Positions 39,790 through 50,960 of a DNA stretch of 64,000 nt are shown here, in pieces. The notes under the pieces are model-generated. The model did not search any database. It saw nothing but the letters and a program-made list of their open reading frames with translations, and was not told the origin of the DNA. Location: the NCBI RefSeq assembly GCF_019139535.1, contig NZ_CP077073.1, positions 4,368,501-4,432,500 on the forward strand, given 5' to 3'. The DNA is from Pseudomonas muyukensis (GTDB lineage: Bacteria; Pseudomonadota; Gammaproteobacteria; Pseudomonadales; Pseudomonadaceae). The number at the start of each line of letters is the position of its first letter. The stretch's first letter is position 1. Position numbers and translations under genes: made by a program.

Positions 39790-41697
39790 TCAAGCGGACA
39801 GCTCGACCAGCAGCTTGTTCAGACGACGCACATAGGCCGCCGGGTCCTTCAAGCTGTCGCCCGCCGCCAGCGCCGCCTGGTCGAACAGGATGTGCGACAG
39901 CTCGGCGAAGCGGTCTTCGCTCTGCTCGCCATCGAGCTTCTCGATCAGCGGGTGGCTCGGGTTGAACTCGAAGATCGGCTTGGACTCTGGCACCTTCTGC
40001 CCGCTGGCCTCGAGGATCTGGCGCATCTGCAGGCCCAGGTCCTGCTCGCCGATGGCGAGGATCGCCGGCGAGTCGGTCAGGCGGTGCGAGACACGCACCT
40101 CGGCCACGCTGTCACCCAGCGCGCCCTTCAGGCGCTCGACCAGGCCTTCCTTGTCCTTGGCGACTTCTTCCTGGGCCTTCTTGTCCTCTTCGGAGTCCAG
40201 CTTGCCCAGGTCCAGGTCGCCACGGGCGACATCGACGAAGGCCTTGCCATCGAACTCGTTGAGGTAGCTCATCAGCCACTCGTCGATGCGATCGGTCAGC
40301 AGCAGCACTTCGATGCCTTTCTTGCGGAAGACTTCCAGGTGCGGGCTGTTCTTGACCTGGGCGTGGGACTCGCCGGTCAGGAAGTAGATCTTGTCCTGGC
40401 CTTCCTTGGCGCGTGCCAGGTAATCGGCCAGGGCCACGCTCTGCTCACCGCTGTCGTCATGGGTGGAGGCGAAGCGCAGCAGGCCTGCGATCTTCTCCTT
40501 GTTGGCGAAGTCTTCCGCCGGGCCTTCCTTCATCACCTGGCCGAAGTTCTTCCAGAAGCCCTTGTACTGCTCTGGCTCGTTCTTCGCCAGCTTCTCCAGC
40601 ATGTCCAGCACGCGCTTGGTCAGCGCGGTCTTCATCGACTCGATGATCGGATCCTTCTGCAGGATCTCGCGGGAGACGTTCAGCGACAGGTCGTTGGAGT
40701 CGACCACGCCCTTGATGAAGCGCAGGTACAGCGGCAGGAACGACTCGGCCTGGTCCATGATGAACACACGCTGCACATACAGCTTCAGGCCGCGTGGCGC
40801 TTCGCGCTGGTACAGGTCGAACGGCGCGCGGGCCGGCACATACAGCAGCGAGCTGTACTCAAGCTTGCCCTCGACCTTGTTGTGGCTCCAGGCCAGCGGG
40901 TTCTCGAAGTCGTGGCTGATGTGCTTGTAGAACTCCTGGTACTCCTCGTCCTTGACCTCGGTACGCGGACGGGTCCACAGGGCGCTGGCGCGGTTGACGG
41001 TTTCCCACTCCTGCGCTGGCTGCTCTTCGCCTTCGGCGGCAGCGGCCTGCTCCTTGGGCAACTCGATCGGCAGGGCGATGTGGTCGGAGTACTTCTTGAC
41101 GATGTTGCGCAGGCGCCAGCCATCGGCGAACTCGTCTTCACCGGCCTTCAGGTGCAGGACGATGCGGGTGCCGCGCTGCGGCTTGTCGACGGTGGCGACT
41201 TCGAACTCACCCTCGCCCTTGGACGACCAGTGCACGCCCTCGGCGGCCGGCAGGCCGGCACGGCGGCTGAACACGTCGACCTTGTCGGCAACGATGAAGG
41301 CCGAGTAGAAACCCACGCCGAACTGACCGATCAGGTGCGAATCCTTCTTCTGGTCACCGGTGAGGTTCTTCATGAAGTCGGCGGTGCCGGACTTGGCGAT
41401 GGTGCCCAGGTGGGCGATGACGTCCTCGCGGCTCATGCCGATACCGTTGTCCTCGAGGGTCACGGTGTTGGCGGCCTTGTCGAAGCTGACGCGGATCTTC
41501 AGGTCGGCGTCGCCTTCGAGCAGCTCAGGCTTGGCCAGGGCCTCGAAGCGCAGCTTGTCGGCGGCGTCGGAGGCGTTGGAGATCAGTTCGCGCAGGAAGA
41601 TCTCCTTGTTCGAGTACAGGGAATGGATCATGAGGTGCAGCAGCTGCTTCACCTCGGTCTGGAAGCCCAGGGTTTCTTTTTGAGTCTCCACACTCAT
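39790..41697 (-). CDS. htpG: Molecular chaperone HtpG (Hsp90)
   Basis: A 635-residue cytosolic Hsp90. The N-terminal GHKL ATPase shows [20 protein letters not shown], the ATP-lid [10 protein letters not shown] and [15 protein letters not shown]. The middle domain begins near [12 protein letters not shown] and has the catalytic-loop arginine region LNVSREILQ. The C-terminal dimerisation domain ends in [10 protein letters not shown]. It is stress-inducible in most bacteria; no heat-shock promoter was securely identified. The ATG at 41697 (MSVETQKET) fits known HtpG starts better than an in-frame ATG at 41706. Confidence 0.96.
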   Translation of the reverse strand: MSVETQKETLGFQTEVKQLLHLMIHSLYSNKEIFLRELISNASDAADKLRFEALAKPELLEGDADLKIRVSFDKAANTVTLEDNGIGMSREDVIAHLGTIAKSGTADFMKNLTGDQKKDSHLIGQFGVGFYSAFIVADKVDVFSRRAGLPAAEGVHWSSKGEGEFEVATVDKPQRGTRIVLHLKAGEDEFADGWRLRNIVKKYSDHIALPIELPKEQAAAAEGEEQPAQEWETVNRASALWTRPRTEVKDEEYQEFYKHISHDFENPLAWSHNKVEGKLEYSSLLYVPARAPFDLYQREAPRGLKLYVQRVFIMDQAESFLPLYLRFIKGVVDSNDLSLNVSREILQKDPIIESMKTALTKRVLDMLEKLAKNEPEQYKGFWKNFGQVMKEGPAEDFANKEKIAGLLRFASTHDDSGEQSVALADYLARAKEGQDKIYFLTGESHAQVKNSPHLEVFRKKGIEVLLLTDRIDEWLMSYLNEFDGKAFVDVARGDLDLGKLDSEEDKKAQEEVAKDKEGLVERLKGALGDSVAEVRVSHRLTDSPAILAIGEQDLGLQMRQILEASGQKVPESKPIFEFNPSHPLIEKLDGEQSEDRFAELSHILFDQAALAAGDSLKDPAAYVRRLNKLLVELSA

Positions 41698-41792
41698 GGT
41701 CTTCAAAACTCCAATCTGTTGGTTGGTGGCGCCCGACGGCCGTCATGGCCTGCGTTTTATGGCGGATGTCCAGCAGATGGGGGCAGCCCCGA

Positions 41793-42251
41793 CTATTTCA
41801 AGGGCTGTTCCGGTTCGATCTTGAAATGCGCCCGCGCCGTGGCGATCGGCGCGTCGCGATCACCCTGCCAGGCGGTGATGGCGACATTGGTCACCCGCCG
41901 GCCCTGGCGCCACAGCTGGCACTGGGCGAAGGTGTCGCGGTAGTGCCCGGCGCGCAGGTAGTCGATGGAAAAATCGATGATTTTCGGAATGCTCGCGCTT
42001 TCGCTGTAGATCAGCAGGTACAGCGCCGCCGACAGCTCCATGAAACCGGCGATCACCCCGCCATGGATCGCCGGCAACAACGGGTTGCCGATGTTGTCGG
42101 GGTTGGCCGGCAGGTGGAACAGCAGGTCGTCGCCCTGGCGCTCGCAGCGGATGCCAATCAACCCGGCGTAGGGAATCAACGCCAGCAACGGCTGGTAGTC
42201 GCACCGGGCATGGGCCTGGTTCAGTTGCTGGCGAATATCGGCCGGGATCAT
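41793..42251 (-). CDS. PaaI-type hotdog thioesterase
   Basis: A 152-residue hotdog-fold protein. The characteristic PAIHGGVIAGFMELSAALYL segment (HGG with the downstream Glu) and the DFSIDYLRAG strand indicate acyl-CoA thioesterase activity. Its ATG overlaps the stop of the upstream paralogue by 4 bp. The two proteins may form a heteromer or act on different acyl chain lengths; this is inferred. The substrate is unknown. Confidence 0.8.
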   Translation of the reverse strand: MIPADIRQQLNQAHARCDYQPLLALIPYAGLIGIRCERQGDDLLFHLPANPDNIGNPLLPAIHGGVIAGFMELSAALYLLIYSESASIPKIIDFSIDYLRAGHYRDTFAQCQLWRQGRRVTNVAITAWQGDRDAPIATARAHFKIEPEQPLK

Positions 42252-42724
42252 GCGCGCTGCTCCTTGAGGCTGTTGCCGAAGCGGATGCCGCCCTTGATGT
42301 CCTGGCCCAGGCGCATGAAGGTGCCGACCACCTGGCAGATCGGCTGCGCCGGATCGTCCTGGTAGGCCGTGCCGCGGGTGAAGATCACATCGCGGGTCAC
42401 CCGGTAGCACAGGGCGTGGCCGTAGATATCCTTGCCCGCCTCGGCCGGGTGCATGTAGTCGATACGCAAATCCAGGGTCGGACACACCTCGAAGCGTGGC
42501 AAGGCACACAAGGTGGCCATGCCGCAGGTGGTGTCCATCAGGGTGGTCAGGACCCCGCCATGCACCGCACCGCTCTGCGGATTGCCGACGATGGCCGGCG
42601 ACCAGGGCAACACCAGGGTCATGCCCTGGGCATCGGCGTGATGCACACGCATGTTCAACACCTGGCAATGTTTAAGCGCCGACAGGAAACGTTCGGCCAT
42701 GCCCTGCAAGGCAGTGTCGTTCAT
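42248..42724 (-). CDS. PaaI-type hotdog thioesterase
   Basis: A 158-residue hotdog-fold protein, paralogous to the downstream gene. Key segments are NPQSGAVHGGVLTTLMDTTC (HGG and Asp) and TLDLRIDYMHPAEAG. ATG codons at 42724 and 42730 are both in frame; the second codon pair MIMND makes the exact start uncertain. It is translationally coupled to the next thioesterase gene. Confidence 0.8.
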   Translation of the reverse strand: MNDTALQGMAERFLSALKHCQVLNMRVHHADAQGMTLVLPWSPAIVGNPQSGAVHGGVLTTLMDTTCGMATLCALPRFEVCPTLDLRIDYMHPAEAGKDIYGHALCYRVTRDVIFTRGTAYQDDPAQPICQVVGTFMRLGQDIKGGIRFGNSLKEQRA

Positions 42725-42793
42725 TATCAACCCCGCATGAAATCACTGAAAAGTCCATATAGCTCGGGCAGTTATATATCTGTAACCTGGGTG

Positions 42794-42821
42794 GAACTTA
42801 TTCGCCCCCGGCGAACTCGAA
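42794..42821 (+). promoter_or_regulatory. Candidate AlgU (sigma-E type) promoter
   Basis: GAACTT at 42794-42799 and TCGAA at 42817-42821 are separated by 17 bp, close to the AlgU consensus (GAACTT, 16-17 bp, TCTGA). It lies 40-67 bp upstream of the small lipoprotein gene. The consensus is quoted from memory. Confidence 0.55.
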
Positions 42822-42860
42822 GGAACAAGTAAAGTTATTCCACCAAGGAGAGACACCCCC

Positions 42861-43145
42861 ATGCGTAAACCTTTTGCTTTTGCTCTGATGCTGGCCGCTG
42901 CCATGGGCCTGGCTGCTTGCGATAAAGCGAGCGAAGACAAGGCCCAGGACGCACAGCAACACGCCGAGCAGGCCCAGGAAAAGATGGGCGAAGCTCAGGA
43001 TAAATTGAACGACGCCGCCAAGGAAAACGCCGAAGCCGCCAAAGATCAGGCCGAAGCGCAGCAGAAGGCCGCCGAGGAAGCCGCACCGGCTACCCCAGCG
43101 CCAGAAACCGCGCCAGCGACCCCTGCCGAACCTGCCAAGCAGTAA
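42861..43145 (+). CDS. Small Ala-rich lipoprotein
   Basis: A 94-residue protein with a lipobox: a hydrophobic signal (ALMLAAAMGLAAC) whose Cys20 would be lipidated. The mature part is a helical, Glu/Gln/Ala-rich, coiled-coil-like segment followed by an Ala/Pro tail (TPAPETAPATPAEPAKQ). It resembles small envelope lipoproteins. AAGGAGAG lies upstream of the ATG. The gene stands alone between an AlgU-like promoter and a bidirectional terminator, which suggests envelope-stress expression. It ends with 285 bp of coding sequence and no catalytic motif. Confidence 0.75.
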   Translation: MRKPFAFALMLAAAMGLAACDKASEDKAQDAQQHAEQAQEKMGEAQDKLNDAAKENAEAAKDQAEAQQKAAEEAAPATPAPETAPATPAEPAKQ

Positions 43146-43152
43146 TCGCGCA

Positions 43153-43189
43153 GCATAAAAAAACCCGACGCTGTCGGGTTTTTTTATGC
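43153..43189. terminator. Bidirectional terminator
   Basis: GCATAAAAAAACCCGAC and its complement form a perfect 17-bp inverted repeat with a 3-base loop. The A- and T-tracts serve transcripts from both sides: the lipoprotein gene from the left and the DUF599 gene from the right. Confidence 0.93.
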
Positions 43190-43212
43190 CGGGTATTTAT
43201 AGCTGAAAGGCT

Positions 43213-43956
43213 TCAGCCGACACTATTGGAACTGTCCCTGTCCACCGCAGACGTGGCCGTGGGGGTGAATACCATCACTTCCAATACATGGGAATGGAAC
43301 TCCCGGCGATACAAAATGAATACCACGCCGACACTCATGACCATGAACAGCCACGGGCCGATGAACCAACTCAACATGGCCATGCCGAAATAATAAGAAC
43401 GCAGGCCCAGGTTGAACTGGTTGGCGGCCAGCGACAGCACCCTCGCTGCCCGGGAAGCGAAGGCCTTGCGCTCCAGTTCGTTGACCTCGCGCTCGCCGAT
43501 CATCGGCGCCGAGCCCACCAGCACGGCCGCGAAGTTGTATTGGCGCATGCACCAGCTGAAGGTGAAGAAGGCATAGACGAACACCGTCGCCAGGCACAGC
43601 AGCTTGATTTCGGACATGCCCTGGGACGCCTGCTGCACCAGCGGCAGGTCGGCCAGCAACGACAAGGCGCGGTCCGAGGCGCCCAGCACGGTGAGGATGC
43701 CGGCGAGGATGATCAGCGTGCTGGAGGCGAAGAACGACGCATTGCGCTCCAGGTTGCCGATTACGCTGGCGTCGGCGATGCGGTTGTCACGCAGCAGCAT
43801 GCGGCGCATCCAGTCTTCGCGGTACAGGTGCAGCACGCTGGCCAGGCAGGCGGTGTCACGCCCCTTCCAGGTGGCATAGCGGGTGTAGCCACCCCAGCAG
43901 ATGGCGAACCAGCAGACGGCCAGGAGGTTGCCCAGGTTGTTTAGGATGAAGCTCAT
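43213..43956 (-). CDS. DUF599 family inner-membrane protein
   Basis: A 247-residue membrane protein with four hydrophobic helices (LAVCWFAICWGGYTRYA, FASSTLIILAGILTVLGAS, IKLLCLATVFVYAFFTFSW, SYYFGMAMLSWFIGPWLFMV). The pattern matches the DUF599 family, whose function is unknown. The ATG at 43956 is preferred; a longer frame to 44145 crosses the downstream hairpin of brnQ. It shares a bidirectional terminator with the lipoprotein gene. Confidence 0.75.
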   Translation of the reverse strand: MSFILNNLGNLLAVCWFAICWGGYTRYATWKGRDTACLASVLHLYREDWMRRMLLRDNRIADASVIGNLERNASFFASSTLIILAGILTVLGASDRALSLLADLPLVQQASQGMSEIKLLCLATVFVYAFFTFSWCMRQYNFAAVLVGSAPMIGEREVNELERKAFASRAARVLSLAANQFNLGLRSYYFGMAMLSWFIGPWLFMVMSVGVVFILYRREFHSHVLEVMVFTPTATSAVDRDSSNSVG

Positions 43957-44072
43957 GCAGGAACCCCATGAAAGAGAAACAGTCCGCATTCGACGCCAGG
44001 ATTCGGTAAAAGGCACGCCATCGAATAAAAATCGCCGGACAGGCCCCCGATTGCGTCGGAACAGGCCACAAA

Positions 44073-44101
44073 AAACCCCGCGCCTCTCGGCAGCGGGGTT
44101 T
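44073..44101 (-). terminator. Rho-independent terminator of brnQ
   Basis: Read leftward, AAACCCCGC and GCGGGGTTT form a 9-bp stem followed by TTTTTTGTGG. It lies about 70 bp after the brnQ stop. Confidence 0.85.
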
Positions 44102-44168
44102 CGACATCCACCCTGGGCAGGCGCTCTGCGGCTTGTGGCCAGCACCCTGCCCTTGCGGCTTCAATCCA

Positions 44169-45482
44169 TCAGGCCAGCGCCTCGCGCGGCTTGCCGAGCA
44201 AGCGGTCGCAAACCACGGCAGCGCCCAGGGTGATGACCGAAGGCACCAGCCAGGCCAGGCCCTGGTCGCTCAGCGGCAGGTGGGCCATGGCGTCCGGCAG
44301 CATGTGCGCCAGGCTGCTGCCCTTGATCGCGTCGACCATGCCGAACAGCAGCGACACCAGCATTACCGGGGCCAGGATACGCACCGGCGAGTTCCACAGC
44401 TCTTTGACGAAGCTCAGGCCCACCACCACGATGCACGGCGGGTAGATGGCCGTCAGCACCGGGATCGAGAACATGATCAGCTTGGTCAGGCCAAGGTTGG
44501 AGATCAGCAGCGAGAAGCCGGCGAGAATCACCACCAGGGCGCGGTACGACAGCGGCAGGATCTGGCTGAAGTACTCGGCGCAGGCACAGGTCAGGCCAAC
44601 GGCGGTCACCAGGCAGGCCAGGGCGATCAGCACGGCAAGGAAACCGCTGCCGAGCGAACCGAAGGTGTGCTGCACGTAGGCATGCAACACGGCCGCGCCG
44701 TTGCTGGCGCCCATGGCAATGTCATGGCTGCCGGCGCCCAGGCGGAACAGGCTGATGTAGACCAGGGCCAGGCCGACACCGGCGATCAGGCCGGCGATGA
44801 TGGCGTAGCGGGTGATCAACTGCGGCGACTCGACACCACGCGAGCGAATGGCATTGACGATGACGATGCCGAACACCAGTGCACCGAGGGTGTCCATGGT
44901 CAGGTAGCCGTTGATGAAGCCTTGGGAGAACGGCGCGGCGACGTATTGCGGCTGCGCTTCGCCGATGGTGCCAGCCGGCAGCGCGAAGGCGGCAATGCCG
45001 AGCACGGCCAGGGCGATGATCTTCAGCGGGGCGAGGAAGCGGCCGACGGTATCGAGCAGCTTGCCCGGGTACATCGACACGGCCAGCACCACCAGGAAGT
45101 ACACCAGGCTGTAGATGAACAGCGCCGTCGGGCTCTCGCCGGTCAGCGGCGCGACGCCTACCTCGAACGACACGGTCGCGGTGCGCGGGGTGGCGAACAG
45201 CGGGCCCACCGACAGGTAGCACACCGCTGCCAGCAGGCCGCCGAAGAACTTGCCGATCGGGCTGCTCAGGGCGTCCATGCCGCCACCGACCTTGGCCAGG
45301 GCGACCACGGTGATGACCGGCAGGCCCACGGCGGTGACCAGGAAGCCAAGCGCCGCCATCCACACGTGTGGACCGGACTGCAGGCCGACGATGGGCGGGA
45401 AGATGATGTTGCCGGCGCCGACGAACAGCGCGAACGTCATAAAGCCAAGCGCCAGGATATCCTGGCCTTTTAACACTTTCAT
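44169..45482 (-). CDS. brnQ: Branched-chain amino acid carrier BrnQ
   Basis: A 437-residue secondary transporter of the LIVCS family with about twelve helices, carrying leucine, isoleucine and valine with Na+ or H+. The N-terminus reads [21 protein letters not shown], the family signature. Other conserved pieces are [17 protein letters not shown] and [12 protein letters not shown]. It has a 460-bp upstream region with an 11-bp direct repeat, consistent with amino-acid-responsive control. Confidence 0.93.
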   Translation of the reverse strand: MKVLKGQDILALGFMTFALFVGAGNIIFPPIVGLQSGPHVWMAALGFLVTAVGLPVITVVALAKVGGGMDALSSPIGKFFGGLLAAVCYLSVGPLFATPRTATVSFEVGVAPLTGESPTALFIYSLVYFLVVLAVSMYPGKLLDTVGRFLAPLKIIALAVLGIAAFALPAGTIGEAQPQYVAAPFSQGFINGYLTMDTLGALVFGIVIVNAIRSRGVESPQLITRYAIIAGLIAGVGLALVYISLFRLGAGSHDIAMGASNGAAVLHAYVQHTFGSLGSGFLAVLIALACLVTAVGLTCACAEYFSQILPLSYRALVVILAGFSLLISNLGLTKLIMFSIPVLTAIYPPCIVVVGLSFVKELWNSPVRILAPVMLVSLLFGMVDAIKGSSLAHMLPDAMAHLPLSDQGLAWLVPSVITLGAAVVCDRLLGKPREALA

Positions 45483-45777
45483 TTAAGGAAATACCACACT
45501 GCTGAAATCGGGAGTCGGAGGGGATTTCCCACAGGATTAAGGGAAATGCTGCCCGGCTTGGTGAGCCAGACCCGTTTAGCGTGTCGTTCCCTTTTGGGGT
45601 ACGGGCACAGAGTGAACGCGTAGGGTACCTGTTTTGCCTGACAAACGCACTGGCACAGTGCTGCTTGTCCGATGTGCGTATGTGTTTGTCGTCTGGTTGA
45701 ACGTGTCAGGCGACAATTTATTGCGTATTTGAGTGATTGTCTGGTTGAAAACACTGATTGAAGTGATCAAATTTTCC

Positions 45778-45864
45778 GTAGGAGCCGGCCTTGCCGGCGA
45801 ACACCGGCTAAGCCGGTGCCTCCCTGCGCGTCGCCTATGTTCGCCGGCAAGGCCGGCTCCTACA
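45778..45864. repeat. Inverted REP pair, family B
   Basis: Arms of 24 bases at 45778-45801 and 45841-45864 are perfect reverse complements with core GTAGGAGCCGGCCTTGCCGG. A small hairpin CACCGGCTAAGCCGGTG lies between. It is the second family B element in the window, located after the terminator of sucCD. Confidence 0.9.
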
Positions 45865-45892
45865 CCAGACCGTGCACAGCCACGGAAACGAC

Positions 45893-45917
45893 AAAGGCCA
45901 CCCGAGGGTGGCCTTTG
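45893..45917 (-). terminator. Terminator at the end of the TCA operon
   Basis: AAAGGCCACCC and GGGTGGCCTTT form an 11-bp stem with a 3-base loop, just past the sucD stop at 45944. The T-run is short. Confidence 0.82.
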
Positions 45918-45943
45918 TGCGCGTGGGGGGTATTGCGTGTTGC

Positions 45944-46828
45944 TTACTTCTTGACTTCCCAGCCAGTCAGCTCGGCCAGGGCCTTGCCGATGTCAGCCAG
46001 GGAACGCACGGTTTTCACACCGGCGTCCTGCAGGGCGGCGAACTTCTCGTCCGCAGTACCCTTGCCACCAGAGATGATGGCGCCAGCGTGGCCCATGCGC
46101 TTGCCCGCAGGTGCAGTTACACCGGCGATGTAGGAAACGACAGGCTTGGTCACGTTGGCCTTGATGTAGGCCGCGGCTTCTTCTTCAGCCGAACCGCCGA
46201 TCTCACCGATCATGACGATCGCTTCGGTCTTCGGGTCTTCCTGGAACAGCTTCAGGATATCGATGAAGTTGGAGCCCGGAATCGGGTCACCGCCGATGCC
46301 GACGCAGGTCGACTGGCCGAAACCGGCGTCGGTGGTCTGCTTGACGGCTTCGTAGGTCAGGGTGCCGGAACGCGAAACGATACCGACTTTGCCTGGCAGG
46401 TGGATGTGGCCTGGCATGATGCCGATCTTGCACTCGCCCGGGGTGATGACACCTGGGCAGTTAGGGCCGATCAGGGTAACGCCCAGCTCGTCGCACTTGA
46501 CCTTGGCGTCCAGCATGTCGAGGGTAGGAATACCCTCGGTGATGCAGACGATCAGCTTGATGCCACCGAAGGCGGCTTCCAGGATCGAGTCCTTGCAGAA
46601 CGGCGCCGGTACGTAGATCACCGACGCGTCGGCGCCGGTGGCTTCTACTGCTTCCTTGACGGTGTTGAACACCGGCAGGCCCAGGTGGGTGGTGCCACCC
46701 TTGCCTGGGGTGACGCCGCCGACCATCTTGGTGCCGTAGGCGATAGCCTGTTCGGAGTGGAAGGTACCCTGCGAGCCGGTGAAGCCCTGGCAGATGACTT
46801 TGGTGTCTTTATTGATCAGGACGCTCAT
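45944..46828 (-). CDS. sucD: Succinyl-CoA synthetase alpha subunit SucD
   Basis: A 294-residue subunit carrying the CoA-binding fold ([20 protein letters not shown]) and the phosphohistidine region ([20 protein letters not shown]). With SucC it makes ATP or GTP from succinyl-CoA in the TCA cycle. It overlaps sucC (TAATG at the junction), and the spacing indicates translational coupling. Confidence 0.97.
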   Translation of the reverse strand: MSVLINKDTKVICQGFTGSQGTFHSEQAIAYGTKMVGGVTPGKGGTTHLGLPVFNTVKEAVEATGADASVIYVPAPFCKDSILEAAFGGIKLIVCITEGIPTLDMLDAKVKCDELGVTLIGPNCPGVITPGECKIGIMPGHIHLPGKVGIVSRSGTLTYEAVKQTTDAGFGQSTCVGIGGDPIPGSNFIDILKLFQEDPKTEAIVMIGEIGGSAEEEAAAYIKANVTKPVVSYIAGVTAPAGKRMGHAGAIISGGKGTADEKFAALQDAGVKTVRSLADIGKALAELTGWEVKK

Positions 46829-47994
46829 TACTTGCCCTCCGCAGCTTTGACAACTTGTTGAGCAGCGTCGGTCAGGCTGGTTGCCGCAATGATGTTCAAA
46901 CCGCTTTCTGCCAGTACTTTAGCGCCCAGTTCGGCGTTGTTGCCTTCGAGGCGAACGACGACCGGAACCTTGACGCCGACTTCTTTCACTGCACCGATGA
47001 TGCCTTCGGCAATCATGTCGCAGCGAACGATGCCGCCGAAGATGTTGACCAGAACGGCCGCGACATTGCTGTCGGACAGAATGATCTTGAACGCTTCGGT
47101 AACGCGCTCTTTGGTAGCGCCGCCGCCCACGTCGAGGAAGTTGGCTGGCTTGCCGCCGTGCAGGTTGACGATGTCCATGGTACCCATGGCCAGGCCGGCA
47201 CCGTTGACCATGCAGCCGATGTTGCCTTCGAGGGCGACGTAGTTCAGTTCGAACTTGGCGGCGTGGGCTTCACGGGCGTCGTCCTGCGACGGGTCGTGGA
47301 AGGTTTTCAGCTTAGGCTGACGATACATGGCGTTGGCGTCGATGTTGATCTTGGCATCGAGGCAGTGCAGATCGCCATCGGCCTTGATCACCAGCGGGTT
47401 CACTTCCAGCAGGGCCAGATCGTGATCCTTGAACAGCTTGGCCAGGCCTACGAAGATCTTGGCGAACTGTTGAACTTGCTTGCCTTCCAGACCCAGCTGG
47501 AATGCCAGTTCACGGCCCTGGAACGGCTGAGCGCCGACCAGTGGGTCGATAGTGGCCTTGAGGATCTTCTCAGGCGTTTCGTGAGCGACTTTCTCGATGT
47601 CCACGCCACCTTCGGTGGACGCCATGAACACGATGCGACGGCTCGAACGATCGACGACAGCGCCCAGGTACAGCTCTTTGGCGATGTCGGTGCAGGATTC
47701 GACCAGGATCTTGGAAACTGGCTGGCCATTGGCGTCGGTCTGGTAGGTCACCAGGTTCTTGCCCAGCCACTGCGCAGCGAACGCCTTGGCGTCTTCCTTG
47801 CTGCGAACCAGCTTGACGCCGCCCGCCTTGCCGCGACCACCGGCGTGAACCTGGGCCTTAACAACCCACTCGGAACCGCCGATCTTGTCGCAGGCTTCTG
47901 CCGCTTGCTCAGGGGTATCGACTGCGAAACCCTTGGAAACTGGCAGGCCGTATTCAGCGAACAGCTGCTTACCCTGATACTCGTGAAGATTCAT
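46828..47994 (-). CDS. sucC: Succinyl-CoA synthetase beta subunit SucC
   Basis: A 388-residue ATP-grasp subunit ([20 protein letters not shown], then [20 protein letters not shown]). Further conserved parts are LEVNPLVI and [18 protein letters not shown]. It binds nucleotide and succinate. Immediately upstream is a 171-bp structured leader that probably contains the sucC RNA motif. Confidence 0.97.
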   Translation of the reverse strand: MNLHEYQGKQLFAEYGLPVSKGFAVDTPEQAAEACDKIGGSEWVVKAQVHAGGRGKAGGVKLVRSKEDAKAFAAQWLGKNLVTYQTDANGQPVSKILVESCTDIAKELYLGAVVDRSSRRIVFMASTEGGVDIEKVAHETPEKILKATIDPLVGAQPFQGRELAFQLGLEGKQVQQFAKIFVGLAKLFKDHDLALLEVNPLVIKADGDLHCLDAKINIDANAMYRQPKLKTFHDPSQDDAREAHAAKFELNYVALEGNIGCMVNGAGLAMGTMDIVNLHGGKPANFLDVGGGATKERVTEAFKIILSDSNVAAVLVNIFGGIVRCDMIAEGIIGAVKEVGVKVPVVVRLEGNNAELGAKVLAESGLNIIAATSLTDAAQQVVKAAEGK

Positions 47995-48165
47995 GCTTTT
48001 TACCGTCTTCGTTAGGTACTGCGCTTCGGCGCTGCGCCATCACTGGCGCCGCACCACCTGTGACCGTTGACCCCGGGTTTCCCGTGTGATCCGGTCCGGC
48101 GGACGTTCCGCGGTGAGTCTTGCACGCAAGACCCACGACGGGCAGCCCGCCGTGGTTTCTTATAA
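47995..48165 (-). ncRNA. Candidate sucC leader RNA (cis-regulatory)
   Basis: The 171-bp gap between lpd and sucC contains several stems. GCGC-TTCG-GCGC lies at 48021-48032, and GCGCCA/TGGCGC at 48034-48049. A longer CCACGACGGGC / GCCCGCCGTGG stem lies near 48131-48153, and CTTGCGTGCAAG near 48119 is also self-complementary. A conserved sucC RNA motif is known upstream of sucC in Pseudomonas; this is the expected position. The exact motif boundaries were not modelled. Confidence 0.5.
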
Positions 48166-49694
<1,529 letters not shown>

Positions 49695-50918
49695 TTAGAT
49701 GTCCAGCAGCAGGCGAGACGGATCTTCCAGCAGGTTCTTGATGGTCACCAGGAAGGTTACCGCTTCCTTGCCGTCGATCAGGCGGTGGTCGTAGGACAGC
49801 GCCAGGTACATCATCGGGCGGATCACCACTTGGCCATTGATGGCCATCGGGCGCTGGATGATGTTGTGCATGCCCAGGATGGCTGCCTGCGGCGGGTTGA
49901 CGATCGGGGTCGACATCATCGAGCCGAAGGTACCACCGTTGGTGATGGTGAAGGTACCGCCGGTCATCTCTTCGATGGCCAGCTTGCCGTCACGGGCCTT
50001 CTTGCCGAAGGTGGCGATGCCGTTCTCGATCTCGGCCAGCGACATCGACTCGGCGTTGCGCAGCACCGGAACCACCAGGCCACGGTCGCTGGAGACCGCG
50101 ACGCCGACGTCGGCATAACCGTGGTAGACGATGTCGTTGCCGTCGATCGAGGCGTTGACGGCCGGGAAGCGCTTCAGCGCCTCGGTGGCAGCCTTGACGA
50201 AGAACGACATGAAGCCCAGGCGCACGCCGTTGTGGGTCTTCTCGAACAGGTCCTTGTACTTCGAACGCAGGGCCATGACTTCGGTCATGTCGACTTCGTT
50301 GAAGGTGGTCAGCATGGCCATGTTCGACTGGGCTTCGACCAGACGCTCGGCGATCTTGGCGCGCAGGCGGGTCATCGGCACGCGCTTCTCGGTGCGGTCG
50401 CCTGCGGCAACCACAACCGGGGCAGCAGCAGCGGCGGCGGCAGGCTTGGCAGCCGGCGCCGGGGCCGATTTCTTGTTGGCGACGGCGGCGACGACGTCTT
50501 CCTTGGTGATGCGACCGCCTTTGCCGGTGCCGGCAACGGTCGCCAGGTCGATGCCGTTCTCTTCAGCCAGCTTGCGCGCGGCCGGGGCGGCAACCGGGTC
50601 GTCTTCGCCAGCGTCGGCAGCAGCGGCGGCAGCCGGAGCAGCAGCGGCCGGGGCGGCAGCAGGCGCGGCGGCGGCAGCGCCACCTTCAACGATCGAGCCC
50701 AGGACTTCGTCGGACAGGACGGTGTCGCCCTCGCCCTTGACGATGGCACCCAGCACGCCATCGGCGGTGGCCAGGACTTCCAGGACGACTTTGTCGGTTT
50801 CGATGTCGACGATCAGCTCGTCACGCTTGACGGCGTCGCCCGGCTGCTTGTGCCAGGTGGCAACGGTGCCGTCGGCGACCGATTCCGGGAAGGTTGGGGC
50901 TTTGATCTCGATAGCCAT
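49695..50918 (-). CDS. sucB: Dihydrolipoyl succinyltransferase (E2) SucB
   Basis: A 407-residue E2 enzyme. The N-terminal lipoyl domain has the modified Lys in [12 protein letters not shown]. An Ala/Pro-rich linker follows, then a peripheral-subunit-binding domain ([33 protein letters not shown]). The catalytic domain ends with the active-site [13 protein letters not shown]. It transfers the succinyl group to CoA in the 2-oxoglutarate dehydrogenase complex. It starts 42 bp after sucA. Confidence 0.97.
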
Positions 50919-50960
50919 TAGCAGTGTTTCCTTAAATTCGGTTTCAGGTGCGCGAAGGCG

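Larger units (their letters stand above)
45483..45943. other. Intergenic region between brnQ and sucD
   Basis: No gene is supported here. The region holds an 11-bp direct repeat GTCTGGTTGAA at 45691 and 45739 (48 bp apart), probably part of the brnQ control region. It also holds a family B REP pair (45778-45864) and the sucCD terminator (45893-45917). A leaderless gap of this size suggests the brnQ promoter lies well upstream of the start. Confidence 0.6.

Noticed and set aside
39721-41943. Long open frame on the plus strand opposite htpG
   Set aside because: Shadow of htpG; no ribosome-binding site and no domain.
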